Shown here: piece after piece, positions 8,917 through 17,397 of the stretch | Layout of the letters: every line of letters starts with the position of its first letter | Position numbering within the stretch: the stretch's first letter is position 1 | NCBI GenBank assembly: GCA_964542535.1 | Contig: CAZIUE010000001.1 | Location: forward strand, 248,001 to 312,000 | Direction of reading: 5' to 3' | DNA length: 64,000 nucleotides | From: Pseudopelobacter sp964542535 | GTDB taxonomy: Bacteria > Desulfobacterota > Desulfuromonadia > Geobacterales > Pseudopelobacteraceae | Made by a program: the position numbers and the translations under genes | Notes under the pieces: model-generated | Databases searched by the model: none | The model's input: the letters and a program-made list of their open reading frames with translations, nothing else | Told to the model about the DNA's origin: nothing

Positions 8917-10233
8917 ATGCTGGAATCTTCGCGCAAGCGCTATCTGTCCGGCTCGGATTGGGTCATCGCCGCCCTTGACCGTCAGCTGGGCGCCACCACC
9001 CGCGCGGGCAACGTCTGCCAGGTGGGGTTGCTCCTGGACGGTCAGCTGGACGTGGAACGCTTCACGAGCGAACTCGGGCGCTTCATGGCCCGCTTTCCGG
9101 TCGTGCAGGGGCGCATCCGCCGTGACCTCAGGCTGACCCCCTACTGGAGCATTCCCCCCCGCCTGGAAGGGAAGATCGAGGTACAGCTCTCCCGGCTGGA
9201 CGACCTCTGCCGTGAGGGGGAGCTGGCGGCGCTGCTCAGCAGAGCAGCCGATCACTCCTTCCGGGGCCGGCGTGAGCAGCTGCTCTTCCATCTCGTCGGC
9301 GACGGCCGCAGGAGCGCCCTGGTTATGCGTTTCAACCATCTCCTGTTCGATGCCCGCGGCGCTGAATCGTTCCTGGAACTGTTCCAGGCAAGCCTGGGGC
9401 GGGATAGCGGCACCGGAGAGCCGGTCAGGTTCCGCTCTTCGTCGGAACTGCGCGCCTGGGGCGACAAGTTCCGGGCCGGCCGCGCCGTCAACCGCCGCGC
9501 CATAGCCCTCTCCCGCTCCACGCCGCTGGGGCTCCCCCTTCCCCGGGGAACGGACCGGGGGTTCGTCTACCGCCTGCTCCGCTTCGACAGGGCGCAGACT
9601 GCGGCCATAGCCGCCCGTTCCGACCGCATGGCGGGCTACCTGATGGAGACCCCCTTCTTCCTGGCCGCCGTCACGTCCGGCCTGCACAACCTGTTCCGTG
9701 CCCGCGCCGTCTCGGGGGAGAGCTACCTGGTGCCGGTCTCTACCGACCTGGGACCGGGCCGGGGGAAGGAGCGGGAGCTGTTCTTCAACCACTCCTCCTA
9801 CCTGTTCTATCAGGTTCCGGCCAGCCTGGGAGGGGACCCGGAGGCGCTGACGGCCCTGTTCAAGGAGCAGATGTACGACCAGATCAAGTCCGGCTTCCCC
9901 CGCGACCTGGCCGAGGCCACCCTGCTGAGCCGCATCGCGCCGCTCCCCCTGATGGGGCGGCTGATGCGGCTCCCCTTTGGCGGCCGGCTGGCCAGCTTCG
10001 TCTTCTCCCACCTGGGCGACAGCTCATTCAGTTCGAAGGAGTTCATGGGCTGCCGGGTGGAGGACGTGCTGCACCTGCCGCGTGTGCCCGCCCCCCCCGG
10101 TCTGGGGGTGTTCGGCTGCCGGTACGACGGGCGCCTGACCCTGACCATCGCCTGTCTGGAAGGGCTGCTGGAACAGGGGGAGCTGGACCGGCTGGAGGCG
10201 GACATCCGCCGCCTTCTGGGGGTGGCGTCATGA
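8917..10233 (+). CDS. Condensation-domain-like acyltransferase
   Basis: 438 residues. The motif RFNHLLFDARGAE has H141 and D145 in the HxxxD pattern of the chloramphenicol-acetyltransferase/condensation/wax-ester-synthase superfamily, with one of the two usual histidines replaced by Asn. The N-terminal half (SDWVIAALDRQLG, ELGRFMARFPVVQGRIRRD) and the later SSKEFMG segment also resemble condensation domains. It probably joins an ACP-bound chain to an alcohol or amine. A stand-alone enzyme of this type beside an ACP suggests chain release by ester or amide formation. Acceptor unknown. Confidence 0.65.
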   Translation: MLESSRKRYLSGSDWVIAALDRQLGATTRAGNVCQVGLLLDGQLDVERFTSELGRFMARFPVVQGRIRRDLRLTPYWSIPPRLEGKIEVQLSRLDDLCREGELAALLSRAADHSFRGRREQLLFHLVGDGRRSALVMRFNHLLFDARGAESFLELFQASLGRDSGTGEPVRFRSSSELRAWGDKFRAGRAVNRRAIALSRSTPLGLPLPRGTDRGFVYRLLRFDRAQTAAIAARSDRMAGYLMETPFFLAAVTSGLHNLFRARAVSGESYLVPVSTDLGPGRGKERELFFNHSSYLFYQVPASLGGDPEALTALFKEQMYDQIKSGFPRDLAEATLLSRIAPLPLMGRLMRLPFGGRLASFVFSHLGDSSFSSKEFMGCRVEDVLHLPRVPAPPGLGVFGCRYDGRLTLTIACLEGLLEQGELDRLEADIRRLLGVAS

Positions 10234-10234
10234 G

Positions 10235-10867
10235 ATGGCCGGCACGGCGGGAGAGCCTCAGCGGCGCGGCCCGGAAGGGGAGCGACCGTTGAGGCGCGGA
10301 ACCCTGATACTGGCCGGCTGGCTGGCCATGGCCAGCGCCTTCGGCTCCATTCCGCTGTCCTGGCTTGCCTACCGCCTGGAGAGCGATCCCGCCGCGGCCG
10401 GTATCCTGGCGGCCATCCAGGTGTCAGGCGCGCTTCTGTTCGTGGCCATCAGCCTGCTGCTCAGGAGGCTGCTCAGCGTCCGTTTCCGGTTCTGCGCCGC
10501 GAACCGGAGCATCGACCTGATGATCGCCGCCAACCTGGCTGCCGTTGCCCTGGTCGTGGCGCTGCCGTGGCTTCCGGGCGGGCGCGATGGGCTGGAGAAC
10601 GCCTCCCTGGTGCTGCTGGTCGTCCAGGGGGTGGCCCAGGCCCGCCTCGGCGTCCGTCTGCTGGGGCTGCCGGACGATCTGGACGGCATGCTGCGGCCGT
10701 TCTGCTATCTGAATATGGTCACCGGCGCGTGCATCGCCTCCCTCATTCTGGTCGTCGTCGGCCTGGTGGTGAGTGCCGTAACCGACCTGATGCTGGGGAC
10801 GATGTTCTTCTACCTGGCCAAACCGGCGCGGGAACAGCACCCGGACGGGACGGCGAAACAGGGCTAG
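10235..10867 (+). CDS. Small multi-pass inner-membrane protein
   Basis: 210 residues; no family recognised. After a charged N-terminus of about 22 residues there are five probable membrane segments, roughly residues 23-45, 56-78, 92-112, 121-140 and 156-185. The ATG is one base after the previous stop; a TTG at 10289 just before the first hydrophobic stretch is an alternative start. Its position at the end of the cluster suggests a part in moving or anchoring the lipid product. No catalytic motif is visible. Confidence 0.6.
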   Translation: MAGTAGEPQRRGPEGERPLRRGTLILAGWLAMASAFGSIPLSWLAYRLESDPAAAGILAAIQVSGALLFVAISLLLRRLLSVRFRFCAANRSIDLMIAANLAAVALVVALPWLPGGRDGLENASLVLLVVQGVAQARLGVRLLGLPDDLDGMLRPFCYLNMVTGACIASLILVVVGLVVSAVTDLMLGTMFFYLAKPAREQHPDGTAKQG

Positions 10868-10913
10868 GGCGCGTTGCCCCGTTCCCGAACCCGCGCAAGA
10901 AAGTGAAGCGATA

Positions 10914-12617
10914 ATGCCGAAAAAACGTGACGCGGCCCGCGCCAACCTGGAAACCCTGTACCGGATTTTTACCCTGCCCGAGGCTCCCGATTCGACCCTG
11001 GGGGCCATCGACCAGGCCATCGCCGCCGACGTTATCGGTTTTCTGCAGAACCATATCGTGACCGTGGAGCACGACCTGGAGGAGATCGAGGCCCACTTCT
11101 CCTCCCCCACCATCCCGGAAGAACCGACCTACGTCTCCGAATATACCGAATTCGTCAAGCAGAACCTGGTGGCCCGGTCGGTGCACACCGCTGCTCCCGG
11201 TTTCGTGGGGCACATGACCTCGGCGCTCCCCTACTTCATGCTCCCTTTGGCGCGGCTGATGACCGCCCTGAACCAGAACCTGGTCAAGGTGGAGACCTCC
11301 AAGGCGTTTACCCCCATGGAGCGCCAGGTCCTGGCCATGCTCCACCATCTGGTCTACCGCCGGCCGGAAGAGTTCTACCCGGCCTGGATCCACAACAGCC
11401 AGCATGCCCTGGGGGCCTTCTGTTCCGGCGGCACCATCGCCAACGTCACGGCCCTGTGGGTGGCCCGCAACCGCCTCTTCGCCCCCCGGGGGGCCTTCGG
11501 CGGCATCGCCCGGGAGGGGCTGTTCCGGGCACTGAAGCACCTGGGATGCGAGGGGGTGGCCGTGCTGGCCTCCGAGCGGGCCCATTACTCCTTCGGCAAG
11601 GCCGTCGATCTGCTCGGCATCGGCCGGGATAACCTGATCCGGGTGGGGACCGACAGCCATAACCGCATCGACCTCGGCCTGCTGCGCCAGGAGTGCCGCC
11701 GCCTGCGGGAGCGCAACATCCGCCCCCTGGCCCTGGTGGGCATCGCCGGCACCACCGAGACCGGTAACGTGGACCCGCTGGAAGGGCTGGCCGACCTGGC
11801 CCAGGAACTGGGGTGCCACTTCCACGTGGATGCGGCCTGGGGGGGGCCGACCCTCTTCTCCGATAGCCACCGCCGGCTGCTCTCCGGCATCGAGCGGGCC
11901 GATTCGGTCACCATCGACGGCCACAAGCAGCTCTATGTCCCCATGGGGGCGGGGATGGTCGTGTTCCGCGATCCCACGGCCCTGTCGGCCATCGAACATC
12001 ACGCCAACTACATCCTGCGCCGCGGCTCCAAGGACCTGGGGAGCCATACCCTGGAGGGGTCACGGCCCGGCATGGCCATGCTGGTCCACGCCGGCTTCTC
12101 CATCATCGGCCGCAAGGGGTACGAGCTGCTCATCGACCAGGGTATCGGCCGGGCGCGCACCTTTGCCGACATGATCCGGCGGCATCCCGATTTCCAGCTG
12201 ACCAGCGAACCGGAGCTGAACATCCTCACCTACCGCTACTGCCCCGCCAGGGTGCAGCAGGCCCTGGACCGGGCCACGGAGGAACAGCGCCCCTACATCA
12301 ATGCGCTCCTGGACCGGATCAACCAGCTGCTGCAGAAGTACCAGCGCGAAGCGGGCAAGACCTTTGTTTCCCGCACCCGGCTGCGCGTGGCGGGACATGA
12401 CGGTGAACTCACCGTTCTGCGGGCCGTGCTGGCCAACCCGCTGACCACCGACGGGATTCTGGAGGAGATCCTGGAGGAGCAGTGCCGGATCGCAGGGACG
12501 CCGGATATCCGGGCCCTGCTCAGACAGATGGAACGGCTCTGCGCCGGGGTTGAGCGGAACGAGCCGCACCTGTTTCAGGAATACCCCTGCGAACTGGACG
12601 AGCTGGACGAACCCTGA
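10914..12617 (+). CDS. panP: Pyridoxal-phosphate-dependent aspartate 1-decarboxylase (PanP-type)
   Basis: 567 residues, a group II amino-acid decarboxylase. The cofactor lysine is K338 in TIDGHKQ, and the cofactor-ring aspartate is D306 in HVDAAWGG. The length and the N-terminal HFSSPTIPEEP and NQNLVKVETSKAFTPMERQ segments fit the PanP subgroup, which makes beta-alanine for pantothenate and CoA without the pyruvoyl enzyme PanD. Glutamate decarboxylase is the main alternative. It follows the lipid cluster by 46 bases; a link through the phosphopantetheine arms of the two ACPs is possible but speculative. Confidence 0.8.
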   Translation: MPKKRDAARANLETLYRIFTLPEAPDSTLGAIDQAIAADVIGFLQNHIVTVEHDLEEIEAHFSSPTIPEEPTYVSEYTEFVKQNLVARSVHTAAPGFVGHMTSALPYFMLPLARLMTALNQNLVKVETSKAFTPMERQVLAMLHHLVYRRPEEFYPAWIHNSQHALGAFCSGGTIANVTALWVARNRLFAPRGAFGGIAREGLFRALKHLGCEGVAVLASERAHYSFGKAVDLLGIGRDNLIRVGTDSHNRIDLGLLRQECRRLRERNIRPLALVGIAGTTETGNVDPLEGLADLAQELGCHFHVDAAWGGPTLFSDSHRRLLSGIERADSVTIDGHKQLYVPMGAGMVVFRDPTALSAIEHHANYILRRGSKDLGSHTLEGSRPGMAMLVHAGFSIIGRKGYELLIDQGIGRARTFADMIRRHPDFQLTSEPELNILTYRYCPARVQQALDRATEEQRPYINALLDRINQLLQKYQREAGKTFVSRTRLRVAGHDGELTVLRAVLANPLTTDGILEEILEEQCRIAGTPDIRALLRQMERLCAGVERNEPHLFQEYPCELDELDEP

Positions 12618-12630
12618 AGGAGGGGAGGAG

Positions 12631-13278
12631 ATGAAGCGGATTTGCGTCTATTGCGGATCAAGCCCGGGACTTGATCCCTGCTACATGGCCATGGCCGGGA
12701 GCCTCGGCCGGGCCCTGGCCGAAGGAACGTACGAGCTCGTCTACGGCGGCGCCGACGTGGGGCTGATGGGAGCGGTTGCCGATACCGCCCTGGAGGCGGG
12801 AGGGGTCGTGCATGGGGTAATACCGGAGTTTTTTGCCCACAGGGTGTCGCACCGGGGACTGACGGAACTGCATGTGGTCGGGTCCATGCATGAGCGCAAG
12901 CAGATGATGTTCGAACTGTCCGACGCCTTCATCGCCCTGCCGGGAGGTTTCGGAACCCTGGAAGAGGTGGCGGAGCTGCTGACCTGGACCCAGCTCGGGC
13001 TGCACGCCAAACCGTGCGGCCTGATTAACGTTGCCGGGTATTTCGATCCCCTGCTCCAGTTTCTGGACAATGCCGTGTCCCATGGATTTATGAAACGGCA
13101 GCACCGGGAGATGCTGCTCGTGGCGAACGAACCGCGGGAGCTGTTGGAGCGGATGGCGTCCTACCGCGCGCCGGTGGTGGACAAGTGGGGGGGGGACGGG
13201 ACGGCTCGTACCGGTGGATTGCGGGAAACGGCGGACAACGGCGGGGTCGCGGCAGTGGGGGAGGGCCGAGGCGCCTGA
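12631..13278 (+). CDS. LOG-family protein (nucleoside 5'-monophosphate phosphoribohydrolase type)
   Basis: 215 residues with a strong AAGGAGGGGAGGAG ribosome site before the ATG. The family motifs are clear: YGGADVGLMG for nucleotide binding and LPGGFGTLEE for catalysis, with an ERK segment (MHERKQMM) in between. Members release the free base from nucleoside monophosphates. After the conserved VVDKW end, a 29-residue low-complexity Gly-rich tail begins exactly at a run of nine Gs (13187-13195), so the tail may vary in frame. The gene is 13 bases after the decarboxylase and converges with the small gene on the - strand. Confidence 0.85.
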   Translation: MKRICVYCGSSPGLDPCYMAMAGSLGRALAEGTYELVYGGADVGLMGAVADTALEAGGVVHGVIPEFFAHRVSHRGLTELHVVGSMHERKQMMFELSDAFIALPGGFGTLEEVAELLTWTQLGLHAKPCGLINVAGYFDPLLQFLDNAVSHGFMKRQHREMLLVANEPRELLERMASYRAPVVDKWGGDGTARTGGLRETADNGGVAAVGEGRGA

Positions 13279-13330
13279 CGGCACACGGCAGGCCAAACGT
13301 ATCGGTCCGCCCCCTCCGGCATGCGCCGTG

Positions 13331-13591
13331 CTACGCCGGTTCGCTCGCGTTCAGCTGCTCCATCTGTTGATTGATGTGGGTCACCAACCCGTCATCCCCT
13401 GCGATGGATGCGGCGGCCCGCAGGCCGGTCAGCATTCCGCGGTAGTGGCCGTCCGACTCGTTGCGGGCCAGCTTGAAGAATTCATCGGCAACCTGTCGCA
13501 TGTTCTGGTGGCCGCACTGACTGCCGGTGTTCGTGGTGGCGCAATTGGATGTCCGCGTACCCGCGACATGTTCCGTGGCTGTTTCCTGCTG
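13331..13591 (-). CDS. Small conserved-looking hypothetical protein
   Basis: 86 residues. The start at 13591 is preceded on the - strand by GGAGGAG at good spacing, which is the main reason to call it; the longer open frame upstream has no start signal. The N-terminal third is Thr-rich with two cysteines and a histidine (NCATTNTGSQCGHQN). The rest looks helical (QVADEFFKLARNE, GLVTHINQQMEQL). No family recognised. It lies 100 bases downstream of upp on the same strand. Confidence 0.55.
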   Translation of the reverse strand, partial: QQETATEHVAGTRTSNCATTNTGSQCGHQNMRQVADEFFKLARNESDGHYRGMLTGLRAAASIAGDDGLVTHINQQMEQLNASEPA

Positions 13592-13691
13592 CATCGTTCT
13601 CCTCCGTCGGTTGTAATCCGCTGTCGGCCTGCCGGCAGGGGAGGCGGACTCTCCCCTGTCGGTCTCCGCGTTCGTCAGGCGGGCGGCGCGG

Positions 13692-14318
13692 TTATTTCGT
13701 TCCGAAGATCTTGTCCCCGGCATCGCCCAGGCCGGGGAGGATGTACCCCTGGTCGTTGAGGCGTTCGTCGATGGCGGCGACATAGATCTCCACGTCGGGG
13801 TGGGCATGGCGGATCCGTTCCAGACCCTCGGGAGCCGCTACCAGGAAGATCCCCTTGATGCGTCGGCAGCCGTTCCGCTTCAGCATCTCGATGGTTGCCA
13901 GCAGCGAACCGCCGGTGGCCAGCATGGGATCGATGATCAGGGCGCTGCGTTCCTCCATGTCGCTGGCGAATTTCTGGTAGTAGGCCACCGGCTCCAGGGT
14001 CTCCTCGTTGCGGTAGAGGCCGACAACGCTGACCCTGGCGCTGGGAATCATGTCCAGGACGCCGTCCATCATCCCCAGGCCGGCGCGCAGGATCGGAACC
14101 ACGGTGATCTTCTTACCCTTGATCCGTCGGACATCCACCGGCCCGGCCCAGCCGGTGACGGTGACGGTCTCGGTCTCCAGGTCCTTGGTCGCTTCGTAGG
14201 TCAGAAGACGGGCGACCTCGGAGGCCAGTTCCCGAAAGAGTTTCGTGCTCAACCCCGCTGTGCGCATCAGGCCGAGCTTGTGCTGAATCAGGGGGTGCTT
14301 GACTTCGAAAATCGCCAT
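13692..14318 (-). CDS. upp: Uracil phosphoribosyltransferase
   Basis: 208 residues, the usual length. It converts uracil and PRPP to UMP in pyrimidine salvage. The PRPP-binding segment ALIIDPMLATGGS and the uracil-binding C-terminal segment GYILPGLGDAGDKIFGTK are both intact, and the N-terminus MAIFEVKHPLIQHKLGLMR is typical. On the - strand the start is preceded by AAGGAG, and a good sigma-70 promoter lies about 45-70 bases upstream. It is divergent from the exonuclease/RNase H fusion gene. Confidence 0.96.
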   Translation of the reverse strand: MAIFEVKHPLIQHKLGLMRTAGLSTKLFRELASEVARLLTYEATKDLETETVTVTGWAGPVDVRRIKGKKITVVPILRAGLGMMDGVLDMIPSARVSVVGLYRNEETLEPVAYYQKFASDMEERSALIIDPMLATGGSLLATIEMLKRNGCRRIKGIFLVAAPEGLERIRHAHPDVEIYVAAIDERLNDQGYILPGLGDAGDKIFGTK

Positions 14319-14613
14319 GTGGGGACTCCTTGCAGGGGAGGGGTATCGGCTGAACAGGGAGGATACAGGCCGGCGTCGTGCCGGTCAAGGCCTTGTAACG
14401 TTGGCTCCGGGAACGGTACCGTGATCATCCTGGTTGTGTGGTCGCCCAGGGATAAACGTGTCTATCGCTTCGGCGTGCCCGGCATCGGGCTCTTCGGCAG
14501 GAATGCCCGGGGGAAGCGTGCACAACGTTTGTGCCCGACCTCCCGGATGTGAGATACTGCACCACCCGGTCGAGCGCGGCGTTCGCCGGGGACTATCCGT
14601 GTCGGGAGAGAAC
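14319..14613. other. Divergent intergenic region between upp and the exonuclease gene
   Basis: About 295 bases with no convincing gene. The left part holds the upp ribosome site and promoter on the - strand. An open frame on the + strand from 14434 runs into the exonuclease gene but has no start signal and no recognisable protein sequence, so it is treated as non-coding. No + strand promoter of good quality was recognised. Confidence 0.5.
14360..14388 (-). promoter_or_regulatory. Sigma-70-type promoter for upp
   Basis: Read on the - strand: TTGACC (14388-14383), a 17-base spacer, then TATCCT (14365-14360). The -35 box matches the consensus at five of six positions, the -10 box at four, with optimal spacing. 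It lies about 42 bases before the upp start codon. Confidence 0.55.
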
Positions 14614-16044
14614 GTGACATCAGCGCCTCGGCTCTATCTGCTGGACGGCTCCAGCTACATCTACCGCGCCTACTATGGCGTCCGGGAGTGCGTCACCTCC
14701 GGCGGCATGCCGACCAATGCCGTCTTGGGCTTCACCAGGATGCTCCTCAGCCTCTTGCACGAGAACCGTCCCGATTACCTGGCCGTGGTCTTCGATCCTC
14801 CCCGGGACGAGACCTTTCGCCGCCGGATCTATCCCCCCTACAAGGCGCATCGCGATGACATGCCCACGGATCTCGCGGCCCAGGTGCCGTACATCAGGAG
14901 GGTCGTGCAGGCACTCGCCATCCCTGCCCTGGAAGTATCCGGCTTCGAGGCCGACGACGTCATCGCCACCCTGGCCCGCCGCTCTGCGGAAGAAGGGGCC
15001 CGGGTCACGGTCGTTACCGGCGACAAGGACCTGCTGCAGATCGTCGGCGACCGGATTTGCCTGCTGGACACCATGAAGGGGCTCTGTTCCGGACCAGGGG
15101 AGGTGCTGGAGCGCTTCGGGGTGCCGCCGGAACTGGTGCCGGACGTGCTGGGGCTGGCCGGGGACAGCAGCGACAATATCCCGGGAGTTCCCGGCATCGG
15201 CGAGAAGACCGCCGCCGAACTGGTCCGGCGCTTTGGCTCCCTGGAGGGGGTGCTGCGCTGGAGAAGCCTGGTGAACGGCAGGCAGCGCCGGGAGAACCTG
15301 GGCGCCCATGGCGACCAGGCCCGCCTCTCCAAAACCCTGGCCACGGTCCGCGCTGACGTGCCCCTGGAATTGCCCCTTGCCGCTCTCAAGCGTCAGCCGC
15401 CGAACCTTCCCCTGCTGATTCCCCTGCTGCGCGAGCTGGAATTCAAGGCACTGGAGCTTGCCTTCACCCCGCCGCCCCCCGGCGTGGTGGAGATCTACTG
15501 CGATGGCTCGGGCCGCGACTCCGGGCCCGGGGGGTACGGGGTGATCCTGCGCTATGGGGAGTCCGAAAAGGAACTCAGCGGTTTCGAACCGGTCGCCACG
15601 TCCCAGCGCATGGAACTGACCGCGGCCATCAGGGGGCTGGAGGCGCTGCGCAAGCCCGGACGGGTGCGCGTTTTCAGCGACTCCCAGTACCTGGTGCGGG
15701 GGATGACGGAATGGCTTGACCGCTGGATTCGCGGCGGTCGCCTGGAGACGCCGGATGCGCTCAAGAACCAGGATCTCTGGCAGCGCCTGGCGAGCCTGTC
15801 CGCCAGGCACCAGGTCAGGTGGGAGTGGGTGCGCGGCCACGACGGGCATCCCTTCAACGAGCGCTGCGACCGGTTGGCGAAACGGGCCCTGGAAGAAGGG
15901 ATGGTGGCGGCAGGGGAGAAACGGCTGGCGAGGGACGAGGAACCGAGCCCGCCGCCGGTCGTTCCTGTCCGGCCTCCTTCGCCTCCGGTCGTGGAGCCAG
16001 CTTCTTACGCAGCCGATGCCGACGGCCAGCTGCTGCTCTGCTGA
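14614..16044 (+). CDS. Fusion of PolA-type 5'-3' exonuclease and ribonuclease HI
   Basis: 476 residues. The GTG at 14614 is preferred for its GGGAGAG ribosome site; GTG 14599 is an alternative. Residues ~5-285 are the flap-type exonuclease domain of DNA polymerase I: YLLDGSSYIYRAYYG, VFDPPRDETFR, SGFEADDVIATLAR, VTGDKDLLQIV, and the helix-hairpin-helix SSDNIPGVPGIGEKTA. Residues ~295-430 are RNase HI with the DEDD residues D297 (YCDGSG), E334 (RMELTAAI), D356 (FSDSQYL) and D419 (NERCDRLA). A Pro-rich tail follows. No polymerase domain is present. The enzyme could remove RNA primers by combining RNA-strand cleavage with flap removal; that is inference. Confidence 0.9.
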   Translation: MTSAPRLYLLDGSSYIYRAYYGVRECVTSGGMPTNAVLGFTRMLLSLLHENRPDYLAVVFDPPRDETFRRRIYPPYKAHRDDMPTDLAAQVPYIRRVVQALAIPALEVSGFEADDVIATLARRSAEEGARVTVVTGDKDLLQIVGDRICLLDTMKGLCSGPGEVLERFGVPPELVPDVLGLAGDSSDNIPGVPGIGEKTAAELVRRFGSLEGVLRWRSLVNGRQRRENLGAHGDQARLSKTLATVRADVPLELPLAALKRQPPNLPLLIPLLRELEFKALELAFTPPPPGVVEIYCDGSGRDSGPGGYGVILRYGESEKELSGFEPVATSQRMELTAAIRGLEALRKPGRVRVFSDSQYLVRGMTEWLDRWIRGGRLETPDALKNQDLWQRLASLSARHQVRWEWVRGHDGHPFNERCDRLAKRALEEGMVAAGEKRLARDEEPSPPPVVPVRPPSPPVVEPASYAADADGQLLLC

Positions 16045-16233
16045 GGTGGTGGTTGCGGAGGAACAGGTTGCCTTCCCTCTGGTCTGGTGAGGGGGGGTGT
16101 GGAGAGAGATTGTCGGGCAACTGCGGCCGATCGTCTCCCCGTACTAAAAACAATGCGGGATCATGCTCGTGGCAACGACCAGCTCCTTTCCTGCCCCACG
16201 ATCACGACTCCCGCGTCAAAGGCCCTGGCATAG

Positions 16234-17376
16234 ATGCGATTATTGATACCCGCTGAAAACGTTATCCCCGGTTCCCGTGCGCGGAGTGGCGCCACCTCGC
16301 TGCTCGTGCTCGCCCTGATGCTCTCTCTCGCGGGCTGTACCGACCAGGGGGGGGGGGCGCCTCCCGCCCCGCCGGAGCCGGCGCGGCATACCCTCGTCCA
16401 GGGGACGATGTCGTCCGCTGCCCGGCCGTTTTCGACCATGACGACAGCCGGCACCGCTTCGGCGCCGCACCGTCCCGAACCTCCCGCTCCGGAACCGCCG
16501 GTCAGACGCACGGTCCGCTACCTGGCCGGTGAAAGCCCCGACTTCGCCCGGAGCAAGGGGTGGCCGGTGAGGTCCCCCGATCCCCTGCCCGGATCGCTCC
16601 TGCCGGAGAAACGCATCCTGGCCTTTTACGGCAATCCGCTCTCCAAACGCATGGGGGTGCTGGGAGAGTACGGCAAGGATGAAATGCTGGCCAGGCTGAG
16701 GCGTGAGACGGAGCGCTGGGAGATGGCCGACCGCTCCCATCCGGTCCAGCCGGCCCTGCATCTGATCGCCGTGGTGGCCCAGCAGAGCCCGGGTAGGGAT
16801 GGCACATACCGCATGGTCATGCCGGACGAACTGGTGAGCCGGGTCCATGGCTGGGCCAGGGAGGCCAATGCCCTGCTGTTCATCGACATTCAGACCGGTC
16901 ATGATAGTATTCGCACGCTGCTGCCCCGTTTCGAGTGGCTCCTCAGGAACCCGGACGTGCATCTGGGCATCGACCCGGAATTCAACCTGGCCGCCACCAA
17001 GGCCAGGCCGGGCACGCGCATCGGCAGTTACGACGCTGCCGACGTCAATTACGTCAGCGGTTATCTGGCGGAACTGGTCAGGAAGCATAACCTCCCCCCC
17101 AAGGTGCTGGTGGTGCACCGCTTCACCCAAAACGGCCTGACCAACTTCCGGCGCATCGTCCTGCGGCCCCAGGTGCAGATCGTCGTCAACATGGACGGCT
17201 GGGGAGCTCCCCTGCTCAAGCGGGATACCTACAGGTCCTACGTGGTCAGCGAACCGGTCCAGTATACCGGGTTCAAACTCTTCTACCATAACGACACCCG
17301 GAAGGGGCACAGGCTGCTGTCCCCCAAAGAGCTGCTGCGGCTGAACCCGCAACCGCTCTACATCCAGTACCAGTAA
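16234..17376 (+). CDS. Lipoprotein of unknown function with a poly-G tract after the lipobox
   Basis: 380 residues. The signal peptide ends in lipobox LSLAGC. A Pro/Ala-rich linker of ~70 residues follows, then a ~250-residue domain from RILAFYGNPLSKRMGVLGEY to the end. That domain has alternating hydrophobic strands and acidic turns (LLFIDIQTGHDS, HLGIDPEF, QIVVNMDGWG), suggesting a TIM-barrel, perhaps a glycoside-hydrolase-like fold. No catalytic assignment is possible. Eleven consecutive Gs at 16347-16357, just after the lipobox codons, could cause slippage and on/off switching. The next gene starts 21 bases downstream. Confidence 0.7.
   Translation: MRLLIPAENVIPGSRARSGATSLLVLALMLSLAGCTDQGGGAPPAPPEPARHTLVQGTMSSAARPFSTMTTAGTASAPHRPEPPAPEPPVRRTVRYLAGESPDFARSKGWPVRSPDPLPGSLLPEKRILAFYGNPLSKRMGVLGEYGKDEMLARLRRETERWEMADRSHPVQPALHLIAVVAQQSPGRDGTYRMVMPDELVSRVHGWAREANALLFIDIQTGHDSIRTLLPRFEWLLRNPDVHLGIDPEFNLAATKARPGTRIGSYDAADVNYVSGYLAELVRKHNLPPKVLVVHRFTQNGLTNFRRIVLRPQVQIVVNMDGWGAPLLKRDTYRSYVVSEPVQYTGFKLFYHNDTRKGHRLLSPKELLRLNPQPLYIQYQ
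16347..16357 (+). repeat. Run of 11 G residues inside the lipoprotein gene
   Basis: An uninterrupted homopolymer of 11 Gs encoding the Gly stretch just after the lipobox cysteine. A change of one or two bases would truncate the lipoprotein near its N-terminus. It is the longest single-base run seen in the window. Confidence 0.9.
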
Positions 17377-17397
17377 TGAAACCGGAGCGGTGACGCG

